Origin: Anaerolineales bacterium
Lineage (GTDB): Bacteria > Chloroflexota > Anaerolineae > Anaerolineales > Villigracilaceae
Assembly: GCA_013360875.1 (NCBI GenBank)
Contig: JABWAU010000010.1
Location: 1 to 52,392, forward strand
DNA: 52,392 nt
Direction of reading: 5' to 3'
Under the pieces are notes generated by a model. The model was not told where the DNA came from. It ran no database searches and saw nothing but the letters and a program-made list of their open reading frames with translations. Position 1 is the first letter of the stretch, and each line of letters opens with the position of its first letter. The translations under genes were made by a program, and so were the position numbers. Shown piece after piece: positions 51,357 to 52,392 of the stretch.

Positions 51357-51385
51357 TTGACCGTCCCTTTGCTTCATGTTAGACT
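51357..51385 (+). promoter_or_regulatory. Promoter of the secreted Ig-like protein gene
   Basis: TTGACC (51357-51362), 17-bp spacer, TAGACT (51380-51385). The ATG at 51400 is 14 nt beyond the -10 box, so the leader is only about 8 nt. Confidence 0.65.
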
Positions 51386-51399
51386 TATTCGTCAATTTT

Positions 51400-52005
51400 A
51401 TGAACGCCCGACTTCTCCCACTTCTCGCATTGCTTCTCATCGCCGCGCAGGACGCCCCGCAGGCTGCGATCACATTCCCCAGGCCGGGCGACGTCCTGAG
51501 CGGCGAGGCGACCATCACCGGCACGACGGACATTCCGGGATTCGCCTCCTCCCAACTGGATTTCTCGTACGCTTCCAACCCGACCGATGCCTGGTTCGCC
51601 TTCCAGACCTCCACCCAGCCGGTAGCGGACTCTTCCCTCTTCGTCTGGGACACGACCCTCATCAGCGACGGCGATTACGTCCTTCGCCTGCGCGTGTTTT
51701 TGAACGACGGCACGATCCAGGAAGTCACGGTTCCTTTCCGGGTGCAAAACGATACGCCCAATTTGACTCCGACGCCTGTCATCACCTCGACCCCGAACAA
51801 ACTCGATGCGCAATTTCCAACGCCCTTCCTCGTCGCCTCCTCGCCCACGCCCACGCTGACGCCGCGTCCCACCCCAACCCCGCTCCCGACGAATTCCGTC
51901 GCGATCAACCGGACGGCGGTATACGCCAGCCTCGGTCGCGGCGCGCTGGTCATCATCGGCTTGTTTCTTTTTGCGGGTTTCCTCCTCCGCTTCCGCCGTT
52001 ACTGA
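51400..52005 (+). CDS. Secreted, membrane-anchored Ig-like-fold protein
   Basis: A 201-aa exported protein. The signal peptide MNARLLPLLALLLIAAQDAP is followed by a beta-rich domain (ITFPRPGDVLSGEATITGTT to DGDYVLRLRVFLNDG) with an immunoglobulin-like pattern. A Thr/Pro-rich linker (TPTLTPRPTPTPLP) leads to a C-terminal helix (ALVIIGLFLFAGFLL) and a basic tail. It is probably displayed outside the membrane; no enzyme motif is seen. It starts downstream of a promoter only 14 nt away and has no ribosome-binding site. Confidence 0.75.
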   Translation: MNARLLPLLALLLIAAQDAPQAAITFPRPGDVLSGEATITGTTDIPGFASSQLDFSYASNPTDAWFAFQTSTQPVADSSLFVWDTTLISDGDYVLRLRVFLNDGTIQEVTVPFRVQNDTPNLTPTPVITSTPNKLDAQFPTPFLVASSPTPTLTPRPTPTPLPTNSVAINRTAVYASLGRGALVIIGLFLFAGFLLRFRRY

Positions 52006-52061
52006 TCTCCAATCCTCCAATTCTCCCGCCCGTCAATTACGATGTACATGGGACTTCAAGC

Positions 52062-52392
52062 GTGATACCTGACACCTTCCTCCTCATCGGTCTCGGCAAC
52101 CCCGGCCGCGAATACCGCGATACCCGCCACAACTTCGGCTTCATGCTCCTTGACCGCATCGCCGTCCGTTTGAACGCGCGCGGGATGAAAATGCAATCGA
52201 AAGCCATCGTCATGGACGCGCGTTACGAGGAACGCAAACTCATCCTCGCCAAACCGCAGACCTACATGAATCTCTCCGGCCGATCCGTGCAGGGACTGAT
52301 CCACTTCTACAAACTTCCGCTCACCAACGTGATGATCCTGTCCGACGACCTGGATCTCCCTTTCGGTGTCATCCGCATCCGCGCCTCGGGCG
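52062..52392 (+). CDS. pth: Peptidyl-tRNA hydrolase (3' end outside window)
   Basis: The first 110 residues of Pth, which releases peptides from peptidyl-tRNA. LLIGLGNPGREYRDTRHNFG contains the catalytic His23. TYMNLSG holds the conserved Asn70, and SDDLDLPFG the Asp95 that activates His. It reads in frame to the last base. GTG 52062 is the best start: the next in-frame ATG is inside the conserved region. There is no clear ribosome-binding site. The remainder of about 80 residues lies beyond the window. Confidence 0.93.
   Translation, partial: MIPDTFLLIGLGNPGREYRDTRHNFGFMLLDRIAVRLNARGMKMQSKAIVMDARYEERKLILAKPQTYMNLSGRSVQGLIHFYKLPLTNVMILSDDLDLPFGVIRIRASG

Overview
The window looks like chromosomal DNA from a member of the Chloroflexota, most likely class Anaerolineae. 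This is inferred from gene content: TPR proteins with acidic Trp-motif repeats, DUF3048 and DUF2233 proteins, a MoxR/DUF58/DUF4129 operon, a two-domain aldehyde dehydrogenase, an isolated trio of complex I-like membrane subunits, and moderately high G+C. No rRNA, CRISPR array, transposase or phage module was seen. One tRNA gene (Val-CAC) is present.

Layout. 1-2.7 kb: end of an acidic TPR protein, ndk, and a convergent EamA transporter. 3-5.6 kb (minus): response regulator, RNA 2',3'-cyclic phosphodiesterase, rsfS and a GT87-like membrane glycosyltransferase, probably one operon. 5.7-8.7 kb: DUF1684 protein, ECF sigma factor with zinc-finger anti-sigma factor, tRNA-Val, LysM/M23 peptidase. 8.7-12.8 kb: MFS exporter, SRAP protein, selB. 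12.9-17.7 kb: coiled-coil protein and three complex I/Mrp-like membrane subunits. 17.8-19.7 kb: DUF3048 lipoprotein and a membrane zinc-ribbon protein. 20.3-23.2 kb: pnp and rpsO. 23.4-31.4 kb is a zone of decay and rearrangement. It holds a beta-propeller lipoprotein, a sulfotransferase remnant, a transglutaminase-like protein, two toxin-antitoxin modules whose toxin genes are both broken, a duplicated aldehyde-dehydrogenase 3' end, the intact aldehyde dehydrogenase and deoC genes, and a truncated MBL-fold gene. 31.4-34.5 kb: HD-domain protein, two ABC-2 permeases without an ATPase, DinB-like protein. 34.9-39.2 kb: DUF4129 / membrane / MoxR / DUF58 / membrane operon. 39.3-42.7 kb (minus): two unrecognised proteins, a P-loop kinase-like protein and a PHP phosphoesterase. 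42.8-48.2 kb (plus): secG, oligopeptide-type binding protein, M20 peptidase, DUF1385 and DUF2233 proteins. 48.3-52.4 kb: PD-(D/E)XK nuclease, pyrG, roadblock protein, a membrane-anchored secreted protein, and the start of pth.

The intergenic space is rich in small palindromic repeats. At least three families recur. One is bounded by a GTCATTGCGAG-type end (four copies), one is rich in CCGCGAAG (about five copies), and one has a roughly 50-bp core in two opposite-facing copies. One copy of the first family supplies the last codons of a gene.

Several genes have near-consensus -10 boxes (some with a -35 box) only 6-14 nt upstream of the start codon and no Shine-Dalgarno sequence. This suggests frequent leaderless or very short-leader transcription. 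Other genes have ordinary AGGAG-type sites. All functional statements come from reading motifs in translated sequence; no database search was run.
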